DNA from: Ampullaceana balthica
Lineage: Eukaryota; Mollusca; Gastropoda; Lymnaeidae
NCBI GenBank assembly: GCA_944989445.1
Contig: CALYLW010000732.1
Coordinates: forward strand, 507,741 to 571,740
Length of the DNA stretch: 64,000 nucleotides
Direction of reading: 5' to 3'
Shown here: one piece after another, positions 1-12,726 of the stretch
Layout: every line of letters begins with the position of its first letter
Position numbering within the stretch: the stretch's first letter is position 1
The notes under the pieces: model-generated
Database searches by the model: none
What the model saw: only the letters and a program-made list of their open reading frames with translations
What the model was told of the DNA's origin: nothing
Made by a program: the position numbers and the translations under genes

Positions 1-3000
1 TGACCAAACTGAACCACCGCTGACCAAACTCAATCACCGCTGACCAAACTGAACCAGCGCTGACCAAACTGAACCACCGCTGACCAAACTGAACCACCGC
101 TGACCAAACTAAACCAGCGCTGAACAAACTGAACCACCGCTGACCAAACTGAACCACCGTGACAAAACTGAACCACCGCTGACCAAACTGAACCAGCGCT
201 GACCAAACTGAACCACCGCTGACCAAACTGAACACACGCTGACCAAAACTGAACCACTGCTGACCAAACTGAACCACCGCTGACCAAACTGAAACCACCG
301 CTGACCAAACTAAACCACCGCTGACCAAACTGAACCTCTGCTGACCAAACTGAACCACCGCTGACCAAACTGAACCACCACTGACCAAACTGAACCACCG
401 CTGACCAAACTGAACCACTGCTGACCAAACTGAACCACCGCTGACCAAACTGAACCACCGCTGACCAAACTGAACCACCGCTGAACAAACTGAACCACCG
501 CTGACCAAACTGAACAACCGCTGACCAAACTGAACCACAGCTGACCAAACTGAACCACCGCTGACCAAACTGAACCACCGCTGACCAAACTGAACCACCG
601 CTGACCAAACTGAACCACCGCTGACCAAACTGAACCAGCGCTGACCAAACTGAACCACCGTTGACCAAACTGAACCACCGCTGACCAAACTGAACCACCG
701 CTGACCAAACTGAACCACCACTGACCAAACTGAACCACCGCTGACCAAACTGAAACACCGCTGACCAAACTGAACCACCGCTGACCAAACTGAACCACCG
801 CTGACCAAACTGAACCACCACTGACCAAACTGAACCACACTGACCAAACTGAACCACCACTGACCAAACTGAACCACCGCTGACAAACTGAACCACACTG
901 ACCAAACTGAACATCCTGACCAAACTGAACAACCAGTGACCAAACTGAACTCCACTGACCAAACTGAACCACCACTGACCAAACTGAACCACCACTGACC
1001 AAACTGAACCATTGCTGACCAAACTCAACCACCGTTGACCAAACTGAACCACCGCTGACCAAACTGAACCACAGCTGACCAAACTGAACCACCACTGACC
1101 AAACTGAATCACGCTGACCAAACTGAACCACCACTGACAAAACTGAACCACCATTGACCAAACTGAACCACCGCTGACCAAACTGAACCACCGCTGACCA
1201 AACTGAACCACCGCTGACCAAACTGTACCACCGCTGACCAAACTGAACCACCGCTGACCAAACTGAACCACCGCAGACCAAACTGAACCACCGCTGACCA
1301 AACTGAACTACCGCTGATCAAACTGAACACGCTGACCAAACTGAACCACCACTGACCAAACTGAACCACCGCTGACCAAACTGAACCACCGCTGACCAAT
1401 CTGAACCACCGCTGACCAAACTGAACCACCGCTGACCAAAACTGAACCACCGCTGACCAAACTCAACCACCGCTGACCAATCTGAACCTCCGCTGACCGA
1501 AACTCAACCAACGCTGAACAAACTGAACCACTGCTGACCAAACTGAACCACTGCTGACCAAACTGAACCACCGCTGACCAAACTGAACCACTGTTGACCA
1601 AACTGAACCACCGCTGACCAAACTGAACCACTGCTGACCAAACTGAACCACCGCTGACCAAACTGAACCAGCGCTGACCAAACTGAACCATCGCTGACCA
1701 AACTGAACCACCGCTGACCAAACTGAACCACCGCTGACCAAACTGAACCAGCGCTGACCAAACTAACCACCGTGACCAAACTAAACCACCACTGACCAAA
1801 CTGAACCACCGCTGATCAAACTGAACCACCGCTGACCAAACTGAACCAGCGCTGACCAAACTGAACCACCGCTGACCAAACTAAACCACCGCTGACCAAA
1901 CTGAACCACCGCTGACCAAACTGAACCACCGCTGACCAAACTGAACCACCGCTGACCAAACTGAACCACCCGCTGACCAAACTGAACCACCACTGATCAA
2001 ACTGAACCACACAGACCAAACTGAATCATCCTGACCAAACTGAACAACCAGTGACCAAACTGAACTGCCACTGACCAAACTGAACCACCACTGACCAAAC
2101 TAAACCACCACTGACCAAACTGAACCACTGCTTACCAAACTCAACCACTGTTGACCAAACTGAACCACCGCTAACAAAACTGAACCACAGCTGACCAAAC
2201 TGAATCACCGCTGACCAACCTGAACATCCTGACCAAACTGAACCACCACTGACAAAACTGAACCACCATTGACCAAACTGAACATCACTGACCAAACTGA
2301 ACCACCGCTGACCAAACTGAACCACCGCTGACCAAACTGTACCACCGCTGACCAAACTGAACCACCACTGACCAAACTAAACCACCACTGACAAAACTGA
2401 ACCACCACTGACCAAACTGAACCACCGCTGACCAATCTGAACCACCGCTGACAGAACTCAACCAACGCTGACCAAAATGAACCATCGCTGACCAAACTCA
2501 ACCACCGCTGACCAAACTGAACCTCCGCTGACCGAACTCAACCAACGCTGACCAAACTGAACCACTCTGACGAAACTGAACCACGCTGACCAAAGTGAAC
2601 CACCGCTGACCAAACTGAACCACCGCTGACCAAACTGAACCAGCGCTGACCACACTAAGCCACCGTTGACCAAACTAAACCACCACTGACCAAACTGAAC
2701 CACCGCTGACCAAACTGAAACACCGCTGACCAAACTGAACCACCGCCGACCAAACTGAACCAGCGCTTACCAAACTGAACCACCGCTGACCAAACTGAAC
2801 CACCGCTGACCAAACTGAACCACCGCTGACCAAACTGAACCACCGCTGACCAAACTGAACCACCGCTGACCAAAACTGAACCACCGCTGACCAAACTGAA
2901 CCACCGCTGACCAATCTCAACCACCCCTGACCAAAATGAACCACCGCTGACCAAACTCAACCACCGCTGACCAAACTGAACCACTGCTGACCAAACTGAA

Positions 3001-6000
3001 CCACCGCTGACCAAACTGAACCACCGCTGACCAAACTGAACCAGCGCTGACCAAACTGAACCATCGCTGACCAAACTGAACCGCCGCTGACCAAACTGAA
3101 CCACCGCTGACCAAACTGAACCAGCGCTGACCAAACTAAGCCACCGTTGACCAAACTGAACCACCGCTGACCAAACTGAACCACCGCTGACCGATCTGAA
3201 CCACCCCTGACCAAACTGAACCAACCCTGATCAAACTGAACATCGCTGACCAAACTGAACCACTGCTGACAAAACTGAACCACCGCTGACCAAACTGAAC
3301 CACAGCTGACCAAAATGAACCACCGCTGACCGAATCAACCACCGCTGACAAAACTGAACCACCGCTGACCAAACTGAACCACCGCTGACCAAACTGAACC
3401 ACCGCTGACAAAACTGAACCTTCGCTGACCAAACTGAACCATCGCTGACCAAACTGAACCACCGCTAACCAAACTGAACCACCGTTGACCAAACTGAACA
3501 ACCGCTGACCAAACTGAACCACCGCTGACCAAACTGAACCAGCACTAACCTAACTGAACCTTCGCTGACCAAATTGAACCACCGCTTACCAAACTGAACC
3601 AGCGCTGACCATACTAAGCCACCGTTGACCAAACTGAACCACCACTGACCAAACTGAACCACCGCTGACCAAACTGAACCACCACTGACCAAACTGAACC
3701 ACCGCTGACCAAACTGAACCACCGCTGAACAAACTGAACCACCGCTGACCAAATTGAACCACCACTGACCAAACTAAACCACCACAGACCAAACTGAACC
3801 ACCACTGACCAAACTGAACTACCGCTGATCACACTGAACAATAGCTGACCAAACTGAAACACCACTGACCAAACTGAACCACCGCTGACCAAACTGAACC
3901 ACCGCTGACCAATCTCAACCACCCCTGACCAAACTGAACGACCGCTGACCAAAATGAACCATCGCTGACCAAACTCAACCACCGCTGACCAATCTGAACC
4001 TCCGCTGACCGAACTCAACCAACGCTGAACAAACTGAACCACTTCTGACGAAACTGAACCACTGCTGACCAAAGGGAACCACCGCTGACCAAACTGAACC
4101 ACTGTTGACCAAACTGAACCACCGCTGACCAAACTGAACCACTGCTGACCAAACTGAACCATCGCTGACCAAACGGAACCAGCGCTTACCTAACTGAACC
4201 TTCGCTTACGAAACACAACCGCCGCTGACCAAACTGAACCACCGCTGACCAAACTGAACCAGCGCTGACCATACTAAGCCACCATTGACCAAACTAAACC
4301 ACCACTGACCAAACTGAACCACCGCTGATCAAACTGAACCACCGCTGACCAGACTGAACCAGCGCTGACCATACTAAGCCACCGTTGACTAAACTAAACC
4401 ACCACTGACCAAACTGAACCACCGCTGACCAAACTGAAACACCGCTGACCAAACTGAACCACCGCTGACCAAACTGTACCACCCCTGACCAAACTGAACC
4501 ACCACTGATCAAACTGAACCACAAGAGACCAAACTGAATCATTCCTGACCAAATTGAACAACCAGTGACCAAACTGAACTGCCACTGACCAAACTGAACC
4601 ACCACTGACCAAACTAAACCACCACTGACCAAACTGAACCACTGCTTACCAAACTCAACCACTGTTGACCAAACTGAACCACCGCTAACAAAACTGAACC
4701 ACAGCTGAACAAATTGAATCACCATTGACCAACCTGAATCATTCCTGACCAAACTGAACCACCACTGACAAAACTGAACCACCATTGACCAAACTGAATC
4801 ATTACTGACCAAACTGAAACACCGCTGACCAAACTGAACCACCGCTGACCAAACTGTACCACCGCTGACCAAATTGAACCACCACTGACCAAACTAAACC
4901 ACCACAGACAAAACTGAACCACCACTGACCAAACTCAACCACCGCTGACCAATCTGAACCTCCGCTGACAGAACTCAACCAACGCTGACCAAAATGAACC
5001 ATCGCTGACCAAACTCAACCACCGCTGACCAATCTGAACCTCCGCTGACCGAACTCAACCAACGCTGACCAAACTGAACCACTTCTGACGAAACTGAACC
5101 ACTGCTGACCAAAGGGAACCACCGCTGACCAAACTGAACCACCGCTGACCAAACTGAACCAGCGCTGACCACACTATGCCACCGTTGACCAAACTAAACC
5201 ACCACTGACCAAACTGAACCACCGCTGACCAAACTGAACAACCGCTGACCAAACTGAACCACCGCCGACCAAACTGAACCAGCGCTTACCTAACTGAACC
5301 TTCGCTGACCAAACTGAACCGCCGCTGACCAAACTGAACCACCGCTGACCAAACTGAACCACCGCTGACCAAACTGAACCACCGCTGACCAAAACTGAAC
5401 CACCGCTGACCAAACTGAACCACCGCTGACCAATCTCAACCACCCCTGACCAAACTGAACCACCGCTGACCAAACTGAATCACTGCTGACAAATGAACCA
5501 CCGCTGACCAAACTCAACCACCGCTGACCAATCTGAACCTCCGCTGACCGAACTCAACCATCGCTGACCAAACTGAACCACTGCTGACCAAACTGAACCA
5601 CTGCTGACCAAAGGGAACCACCGCTGACCAAACTGAACCACTGTTGACCAAACTGAACCACCGCTGACCAAACTGAACCACTGCTGACCAAACTGAACCA
5701 GCGCTTACCTAACTGAACCTTCGCTGACCAAACTGAACCGCCGCTGACCAAACTGAACCACCGCTGACCAAACTGAACCAGCGCTGACCATACTAAGCCA
5801 CCGTTGACCAAACTGAACCACCGCTGACCAAACTGAACCACCGCTGACCGATCTGAACCACCCCTGACCAAACTGAACCAACCCTGATCAAACTGAACAT
5901 CGCTGACCAAACTGAACCACTGCTGACCAAACTGAACCACCGCTGACCAAACTGAACCACAGCTGACCAAAATGAACCACCGCTGACCGAATTCAACCAC

Positions 6001-6820
6001 CGCTGACAAAACTGAACCACCGCTGACCAAACTGAACCACCGCTGACCAAACTGAACCACCGCTGACAAAACTGAACCTTCGCTGACCAAACTGAACCAT
6101 CGCTGACCAAACTGAACCACCGCTAACCAAACTGAACCACCGTTGACCAAACTGAACAACCGCTGACCAAACTGAACCACCGCTTACCAAACTGAACCAG
6201 CACTAACCTAACTGAACCTTCGCTGACCAAATTGAACCACCGCTTACCAAACTGAACCAGCGCTGACCATACTAAGCCACCGTTGACCAAACTGAACCAC
6301 CACTGACCAAACTGTACCACCGCTGATCAAACTGAACCACCACTGACCAAACTGAACCACCGCTGACCAAACTGAAACACCGCTGAACAAACTGAACCAC
6401 CGCTGACCAAACTGTACCACCACTGATCAAACTTAACCACAACAGACCAAACTGAATCATTCCTGACCAAATTGAACAACCAGTGACCAAACTGAACTGC
6501 CACTGACCAAACTGAACCACCACTGACCAAACTGAACCACCACGGACAAAACTGAACCACCACTGACCAAACTGAATCACGCTGACCAAACTGAACCACG
6601 CTGACCAAACTGAACCACCGCTGACCAAACTGAACCACCGCTGACGAAACTGAACCACCGCTGACCAAACTGAACCACTTCTGACCAAACTGAACAACCG
6701 CTCACCAAATTGAACCACCACTAACCAAACTGAACCACCACAGACCAAACTGAACCACCACTGACCAAACTGAACCACCACTGACCAAACTGAACCACCA
6801 CTGACCAAACGGAACCACGC
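1..6820. repeat. 20-bp minisatellite, about 340 copies
   Basis: The unit is tgaccaaactgaaccaccgc, repeated head to tail from the window edge to about 6820, so the left end is truncated. Common variants change the last six bases (ccactg, ccacca, ccagcg, acatcc) or delete one or two bases. The unit has no stop codon on the minus strand in any phase, and 20 is not a multiple of 3. Long minus-strand ORFs (up to 423 codons) with a 20-residue period are therefore a by-product of composition and are not called as genes. Blocks of variant units recur kilobases apart, for example near 3130-3620 and again near 5790-6290, which shows segmental duplication inside the array. Confidence 0.97.
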
Positions 6821-7530
6821 TTTGAAGTTCAATAGGGATTAAGTACTTTTAGTACTTAAACAACTACACAATTTATCGCCACAAAGAATTTTACTTCTTA
6901 AAGTCCGTTAAAAAACTTTTTTTCTACCATGCCAAAGGATCCTCGGTTAAGTTAACATCCTCTTGTGATAACTCCATTTCCCCTATCAGGGCGCTGAACT
7001 ACTTGTCCTTCAAGAACCCGGATCTGAAAATGTCGACGCATTTCTCTAATACACCCACCCCGTAATGTCATAATACATCTGTCGAAATAAAAATTGAGCA
7101 GTGGTCTGGCCATGCACTTGAATCTTGTGAGACACCACTGCAATATTGTGTCCATTGTCAGTACTATCTACGTTTTCATCGACAATGCGACTTAGCATGC
7201 ATCGTTGATCTTAGATACCACCCGCCGGGTCATTAATGCGCACTGCCACTGAGTTGCCTACGTTGCTAAATTGACCATTCCCTGGAGAGAAGAAAATAGT
7301 TTTTTCAGTGACCTTATGATCTATAATTTGACTTTATCCCGTTTCACTTTATTTGCATACTCTTCTTGTTTTGGGCAATTGTCGACCCGCACAACAATGG
7401 TCATATTAGGCGTAATAGTTTGAGAACCTCGCTGTGGGGGGAGATTAAGAACTGGGATCACACGAACGAGTGGTGCTAAACCGTTCAGAAGATCAATTCT
7501 AAGGATGGATCGCCCCATACAACGTCCTGG
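6821..7530 (-). pseudogene. Unidentified coding remnant, minus strand
   Basis: Two minus-strand open stretches (7518-7321 and 7155-6952) plus an intervening stretch in another phase around 7320-7215 read as ordinary mixed-composition protein rather than repeat. Short recognisable pieces are NLPPQRGSQT, VVRVDNCPKQ and GNGQFSNVGNSV. The pieces lie in different frames and are separated by stops, so this is either a decayed gene or a set of short exons. I do not recognise the family, and no domain motif is clear. It sits between the 20-bp array and the transposon cluster starting near 7533, which fits an old insertion. A viral, transposon or host origin cannot be told apart here. Confidence 0.3.
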
Positions 7531-8634
7531 GTCAATGATGGCAAACCTATGACAAGCGTGCCTCAGTTGGCACGCAGCGCCTCATCAGCCGGCACGCGAC
7601 TAAACTATTACTTCCTTAATCCAACCATCTAAGCCAAACCCTCATTTTGGAACTTTGCTATTGATTGAATTTAAGGGCCGTCCATAAATGACGTCACGCG
7701 ATTTTTGCCGATTTTTGACCCCCTCCCTCCCCCCTAGTCACGCGTCGTCACAAAAACTTAGACCCCCCCTCTAAAAATACGTCACAAATCTTTGAACCCC
7801 CCCCCCACAACAACAACAACAACAAACAAACAAACAAACAACAAAAAAAAACAAAATAAAATAAAACTTATTTTCTATTTGAAAATAAGTATGTTTCAAA
7901 TCACTTTTATTGTCATTTAAGTATTTATTATTTATTTAGTGAAGATCTACATTGTTATATCGTAACTCGGGTGAAGTATTTTTTTTTAAAAACGTTTAAC
8001 TGGCCTTCAGAAAACGAACTGTGTTAACATCCTTAGATTATATTTTATTTTAATGCATACAAATTAAACTTTGACTATTAATCATCACGGTTAACGTCTT
8101 TGTTTAGAAAAAAAAATATTTAAAAATAACATTTTTAAAATGTATTTTTTGAAAAATCCCTCAATTGACTGACGGGCATCCCAGTAAGAAAGAGGTCGGC
8201 GAACAGAGTTAAATAGCCTCATCTGGGGTCAAAAAGGGGAATTCTTGGGGGTAATGCAGACTCATTTGGGACATATAACATCCACTACAATCCACTAGAT
8301 ATATTAAAATACGTCATGTGCACGTGTACGCTTGGAACATATGTCCATTATTGAACCGGTTCCTTCCAGAAAATGCATTTTTTAAAAATTTGGCAACTAT
8401 GTAGATTTCTTACCTATTTACTATACGAAGACATATAAATCTACCCTACTTTCATTTATACTGACACCAGTGACAATAATCTTAATCCACAAGATTTGTC
8501 TGTATCACGTATAATTTGTGTGATATTTAAAATTAATGCCTTAAAAACTGAGCTAAGAAGAAAATACAAAATACACAAACAAATTGTGCAATGAAAACAA
8601 CAAATTTGAGCTTTATTTTTAGACTGATACGACA

Positions 8635-8666
8635 GTAAACGTTTCGGCTAATGCCTTCATCAGTAC
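8635..8666 (-). ncRNA. Hammerhead-ribozyme-like motif (left arm)
   Basis: This is the reverse-complement copy of the motif at 8791-8822, identical in the core bases, so an RNA from either strand of the insertion would contain one sense core and one antisense core. In a full-length transcript the two arms would pair with each other and compete with ribozyme folding. Confidence 0.55.
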
Positions 8667-8790
8667 AACATAAAATACATTCTTACAATACTTACATAAG
8701 TAATAATAACATTCTTAAATTCTTAAATACAATATTTTTTAAGAATGTTATTATTACTTATGTAAGTATTGTAAGAATGTATTTTATGTT

Positions 8791-8822
8791 GTACTGATGA
8801 AGGCATTAGCCGAAACGTTTAC
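8791..8822 (+). ncRNA. Hammerhead-ribozyme-like motif (right arm)
   Basis: The sequence contains ctgatga, then aggcattagcc, which can form a 3-bp GGC/GCC stem II, then gaaac followed by gtt. This matches the hammerhead core order CUGAUGA, stem II, GAAA. Flanking gta (8791-8793) and tac (8820-8822) can pair as the base of stem I, and AC/GT gives a minimal 2-bp stem III. Minimal hammerheads of this kind are known from Penelope-like retroelements. The motif match is seen; self-cleavage is not shown. Confidence 0.55.
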
Positions 8823-9056
8823 TGTCGTATCAGTCTAAAAATAAAGCTCAAATTTGTTGTTTTCATTGCACAATTTGTTTGTGTATTTTGTATTTTATTT
8901 AAAAGCTTTATTGCAGTCCCATTCTATATGATGTATTAAGCTAAGAAGAAAAGTTGTTTTGTGCTCCTCTCGAATTGCGATATCAAGAATGCATTCAATA
9001 AAGTTAATGAATACTTGACTAATTTTAAATGGGCTCATTTACCATTATATCTAGAA

Positions 9057-9242
9057 CAGTGCTTCTCAAACTTTTTAGTATTGCGGACCGGCAGGAATTT
9101 TTTTCCATTGCACCAGGGACCGGTGCATTGTTTTCCCTGCACTGACAATTGTTTCTTTCCTTTTTTTGAGAACATCTGCGGACGGCAGCGGATGGCCCAC
9201 GGACCAGCACCGGTCCGCGGACCAACACTTTGAGAAGAACTG
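9057..9242. mobile_element. Short non-autonomous hAT element, 186 bp
   Basis: The termini are cagtgcttctcaaac and, inverted, cagttcttctcaaag. The element is flanked by a perfect 8-bp duplication atctagaa (9049-9056 and 9243-9250), the size typical of hAT insertion. It has no coding capacity; the interior is rich in ccggt and ggacc palindromes. Confidence 0.85.
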
Positions 9243-10009
9243 ATCTAGAAGACTAGAATGGTTTGACAAAAAAACCCATCGCACAATTATATCAAACTTA
9301 AAACGTTTTTAATTCTATCAAATAGATCCCCCCCCCCTTTTCCCCTTTTAAAGAATAAGAATATTCCGTGTCGTTTTGACTTAAAATATCTACACATAAT
9401 CCTATTCAGATCATTTTTATACACGTGTCATGCATGTAAAACTCACCAGTAGCATTTTCGGGGTAGGGGGGGGGGCTAACGACGCTCCCCCAAATCCCCG
9501 AGTCATGTGAACAGGACCTAGAGTTGGGGGGGGGTAACGGGTAACGCACACATAAACTTGTATATTTTGGGGTAACTGGTGAACAAATTCGAGAGAACCA
9601 AACGGAGCTGCGGTTACATCACAAATGCTTTGATGTCAACATCAAACGACGCAGTGTAACAATTTCATATGTTATCTTGTGGATTCTCAAACTTAAGGAT
9701 TATAATTAGATTTAAATTTTGTGTCTTGATAGCTTACGCCAACCAGCGTTTGATGGCCTACCGACCGGCACATTGAGAAGTACAGATTTTTTTTTAAAAA
9801 GTCATTAAATAAATTGTAAGCGACCAAATATTTCAGTGGAAGGTTTATTTCAAGTTACCCTTTTGATGTGACGTCACATTTCTTCAACCCCCTCCCCCCT
9901 CGTCACGCATCGTCACAAAAGTGTGACCCCCTCCCCCCTAGGTGCGTGACGTCATTTATGGACGACGGCCCCTTAGGGCACGCGGCCCCAAAAAGTTTCG
10001 CCATCACTG

Positions 10010-11020
10010 GTTTAGATGAAAATATTTTTTTTAATTTAATATGACACAGTATTTTTTGTATGAGTAGACGTCACTTCAGACATTAACGTACCGATCGTAC
10101 GACTTTGTAAGAACTGTCCTATAGCGTGAGCCGCTATTAACTCTTCGATTCCACATTAATGGACGACCAATAACAAGCTACATACATGACGTCATCCCGA
10201 AGTCCATTGATCGGCATGTTTTTAAAAAGTATTTTTAAAACACTCGATGGCAATAACACGGCTCATTAAACTTGTCCCAACTGAAAGAAACGATAAACCG
10301 ACTCAAAAATGTGGATTCAATTAGCGCTTTCGTACTGTGTACAAGCGGGGCTATTTTACACGCTTTTATTTAAGTTTGTTACAAAGTCTCTGTTAGTCGG
10401 GTAGATTTTTTGTGTAAACGCTCATCGGAGATATACAATGGTGACGAGTCGTCTAATGGAACTGCTTGATTGGACCTCCATTAGCGCATCAACAAGCTGC
10501 TTTAAGCATGTAGACTGTGCCTCGTATCGGTGCTGATGTTAACCGATAGCTTCACGATCAAAAGTGTTCAAAGTGTAACTAAGCGATGGGGCGCGTTCAA
10601 CCTTTTCAATCAGTGAGCAAAATGTAACTTAACTGTCCATTTTTACAAACAGTCGGAGCTGAAATGACAGGGTCCGATAACCGATATTTCAAGTCCGAAT
10701 CGTCACGGGCTGAGTTGACGAGACAGACAAATCCCCATGCTTCACTTCTCACACAGCCGGTTCAGGTTCGCATCTGGCCTTACTTAGGCTCGGCTATGGA
10801 ATCTTTATGTGTCCATCTACGTTTATTAAATGATGAGAAAAATCAAATCAAATCATTTCGATAAAACTTCAGTTTCAACGTTACCGTATAGTTTTTATAT
10901 TGAAATTTTGTGCTCTGTAAGTTACCAAAACTCAAACAAATATAATGGGGGGTGGGGGATGGCGGATAGAGGGCTTTGTTTTTAATGTACAATATTTTAT
11001 GCCACAAATTTCATCTTTCT
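10010..11020. other. No gene seen
   Basis: AT-rich DNA with no convincing ORF. A 66-codon ORF at 10664-10864 has no recognisable motif and no splice context, and is not called. Confidence 0.6.
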
Positions 11021-11189
11021 CAGGGGCGTCACTAAGATTGGTATCCCTTAGTGCGGTAGTTCATAGGGCCACCCCCTGCGAGTGCCAAATATCGAGAACT
11101 TACGGAATTTAAAATTTTGGTGTCACCCATTGTAATGGTGTGAACCAGGTGCTGTTCACACCCCCGCAACCCCATGGTTGACACCTCTG
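11021..11189. mobile_element. Short hAT-like element (CAGGGGCGTCA family), diverged
   Basis: The left end is caggggcgtcactaa and the right end is an inverted match, ttgacacctctg. The interior resembles the element at 50431-50632, sharing gtgcggtag near the left and tgtcaccca(a)ttgt near the right. The flanking octamers atctttct and atattcct agree at 6 of 8 positions, consistent with an old insertion. Confidence 0.6.
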
Positions 11190-11950
11190 ATATTCCTGAA
11201 AACCGATGCTGAAATGGTCATTACTGGCCGTACTACGGCCGTAGCATCTATTTTTAACAATGATAACTTACTATAAGACACTTTGATATTGTCTGATATG
11301 ACTGTGCCCACTGGGGACAATACCAGATCTACGTCGATCAAGTGTAGCGGTGCCAATAGCCTAATTCGTTGCCAGATCGAGTCCGACCCAGTGGCGTTGT
11401 TAGAGCACATGGCTACATTTATTTTTTACGCCCCCGGCCTTCACTTTTATTTTTTGGTTGTAAAAAAGCTGAAAACCAATATTTTCAGTTTATATATATA
11501 TATATTTCTTAATTAGTTTTTAACAAAAAAATCATCAATGTTTATAATGAAAACCTCACAGTCTTTAAACCGTGTGGTTATCTTCCCCTACTTGGCAACG
11601 TCAGCTACGCCAATGGTTTGTCGAATAACATACATGTGTGAACATTTTTGTCCAGTGTTAAGTGGCCCTTGTTATCATCGGAGGGCCCTGTGAACTGGGT
11701 GAAGTGATGCCGTCCTCCGGGCTAAAGATAGAAGCTGTCGTCTGCCAAGAGACTCGCAGAAGACACGCGTCGTTTATTTAAATAGCGCCGGTTCATTTAT
11801 CTCTAAATATAACATCACAGACAGACAAGCCCATGCTAAGGTCATAGTTCTCCAAACAATGTAAACATTTGGTTGCAGTTCTGTTTACGTCAGACAAAGA
11901 ATCTATGAAAAAAATAGTGTTGAAAGATGAGGTTTTTAAAAACAGATACA
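11190..11950. other. No gene seen
   Basis: Contains a short AT microsatellite near 11493-11507 and otherwise ordinary AT-rich sequence. Short overlapping ORFs on both strands show no motif. Confidence 0.6.
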
Positions 11951-11954
11951 ATCG

Positions 11955-12372
11955 AGATGGGGGGGCGACCATAAATGACGTAACGCAAGTTTGGCCAATC
12001 CCCCCCCCCTTTTTTCTCCTCGTCCCAAAAACTAAGACCCCCCTCCAATATGACGTCACAAAACTTTGACCCCCCCCCCTTAAAAGCCATATTTTCTATT
12101 TGAAAATTAGCATGTTGCAATTTTTTTATGGTCATTTAAATACGTATTTAGTGTAAGTCTGAACTCTAATATCGTAAAACGCGTGAAGCCACTGAAAACG
12201 CCATTAAATAAATTGCAAGCAATCAAATATTTAAGTGGAACTTTTTTAAACTTTTGATGTGACGTCACGTTATTTAAACACCCCCTCCCCCTCGTCACAC
12301 ATCGTCACAAATGCGTGACCCCCCTCTCCCCCCCCCCACTAGTCGCGTGACATCAATTATGGAAAACCCCAC
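11955..12372. mobile_element. TIR element of the GGCCGTCCATAAATGACGTC family, short copy
   Basis: The left end reads gcgaccataaatgacgtaac, and the right end is the diverged inverted form (gcgtgacatcaattatgg). C-rich subterminal tracts, gtcacacatcgtcac and the internal piece taaataaattgcaagc are shared with the 2.3-kb copy at 7677-9972. At about 418 bp this is an internally deleted derivative with no coding capacity. Confidence 0.75.
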
Positions 12373-12547
12373 GAACCTCATTAAGAATCCTTACTAAATT
12401 GTTACATCAAGACACCAAATTTCAACACCAGTAGATTATAATCTAAGGCTTGTGACTTTAAATTGGTCTTCTATTTGTCCGCCCTTTAATCATGACAGCC
12501 ACACATTCAAACCCATCAAGTTGGAGAGACCAAGATATATATTAGAT

Positions 12548-12726
12548 CAGGGGTGGCCAGACCTGTAGTAACTGAGAGCCATTTTTAAAATATACAATTT
12601 TTTTAGAGCCACATTAAAGCATTTATATTAATACTTCAGTTATATTTTTCATAAACTGTCCGCGAGCCGCCATGTGAATACAGAAGAGCCACATGTGGCT
12701 CGCGAGCCGCCTTTTGGCCACCTTTC
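12548..12726. mobile_element. Short non-autonomous hAT element, 179 bp
   Basis: The left end is caggggtggccagac and the right end carries the inverted ggccacctttc. Flanking octamers tattagat and tactagat match at 7 of 8 positions. Internal gagccacat and gcgagccgcc motifs recur as an internal inverted structure. No coding capacity. Confidence 0.7.

Larger units (their letters stand above)
8561..8896. repeat. Near-perfect palindrome, 157-bp arms and 22-bp spacer
   Basis: The left arm 8561-8717 and right arm 8740-8896 are reverse complements with almost no differences; 8718-8739 is the spacer. The palindrome is the main part of an insertion bounded by a 14-bp direct repeat, agctaagaagaaaa, at 8551-8564 and 8939-8952. 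A direct repeat of that length fits a retroelement-type TSD. Each arm carries one hammerhead-like core. Confidence 0.9.
7677..9972. mobile_element. TIR element of the GGCCGTCCATAAATGACGTC family, large copy
   Basis: The left end carries ggccgtccataaatgacgtc and the right end carries its inverted counterpart (gacgtcatttatggac followed by gacggcccc). Subterminal C-rich tracts and gtcacgcrtcgtcac motifs are mirrored at both ends. The flanks are ttaa on the left and ttag on the right, suggesting a TTAA-type target, but this is tentative. Bases about 9350-9890 match, in reverse complement, about 61600-62110, and 7850-8040 match about 63130-63270, so the window holds two large copies in opposite orientation. 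This copy has gained a palindromic insertion (8565-8938) and a hAT element (9057-9242). No transposase is recognisable. Confidence 0.7.
7533..10009. mobile_element. Possible outer hAT-like element, ends only
   Basis: The left end reads caatgatggcaaacct and the right end, on the opposite strand, reads cagtgatggcgaaact, so the termini are near-identical inverted repeats. Both are followed inward by a ggcacgc-type GC-rich motif. The 8 bases flanking each end do not match, so no TSD supports the insertion and the call is weak. If real, this element was split by the TIR element at 7677-9972. Confidence 0.35.

Noticed and set aside
30..1301. 423-codon minus-strand ORF and its many companions to about 6830
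   Set aside because: They are translations of the 20-bp repeat in rotating frames; the unit lacks stops on that strand, and repeats with indels keep opening new frames.
8791..8840. Alternative hammerhead cleavage at the gtc or gta after the core with a longer stem III
   Set aside because: The bases that would then form stem I do not pair with those before ctgatga; the minimal stem III reading with gta/tac pairing fits better.
10664..10864. 66-codon ORF
   Set aside because: No motif, no splice context and no codon bias like the cyclase exons.
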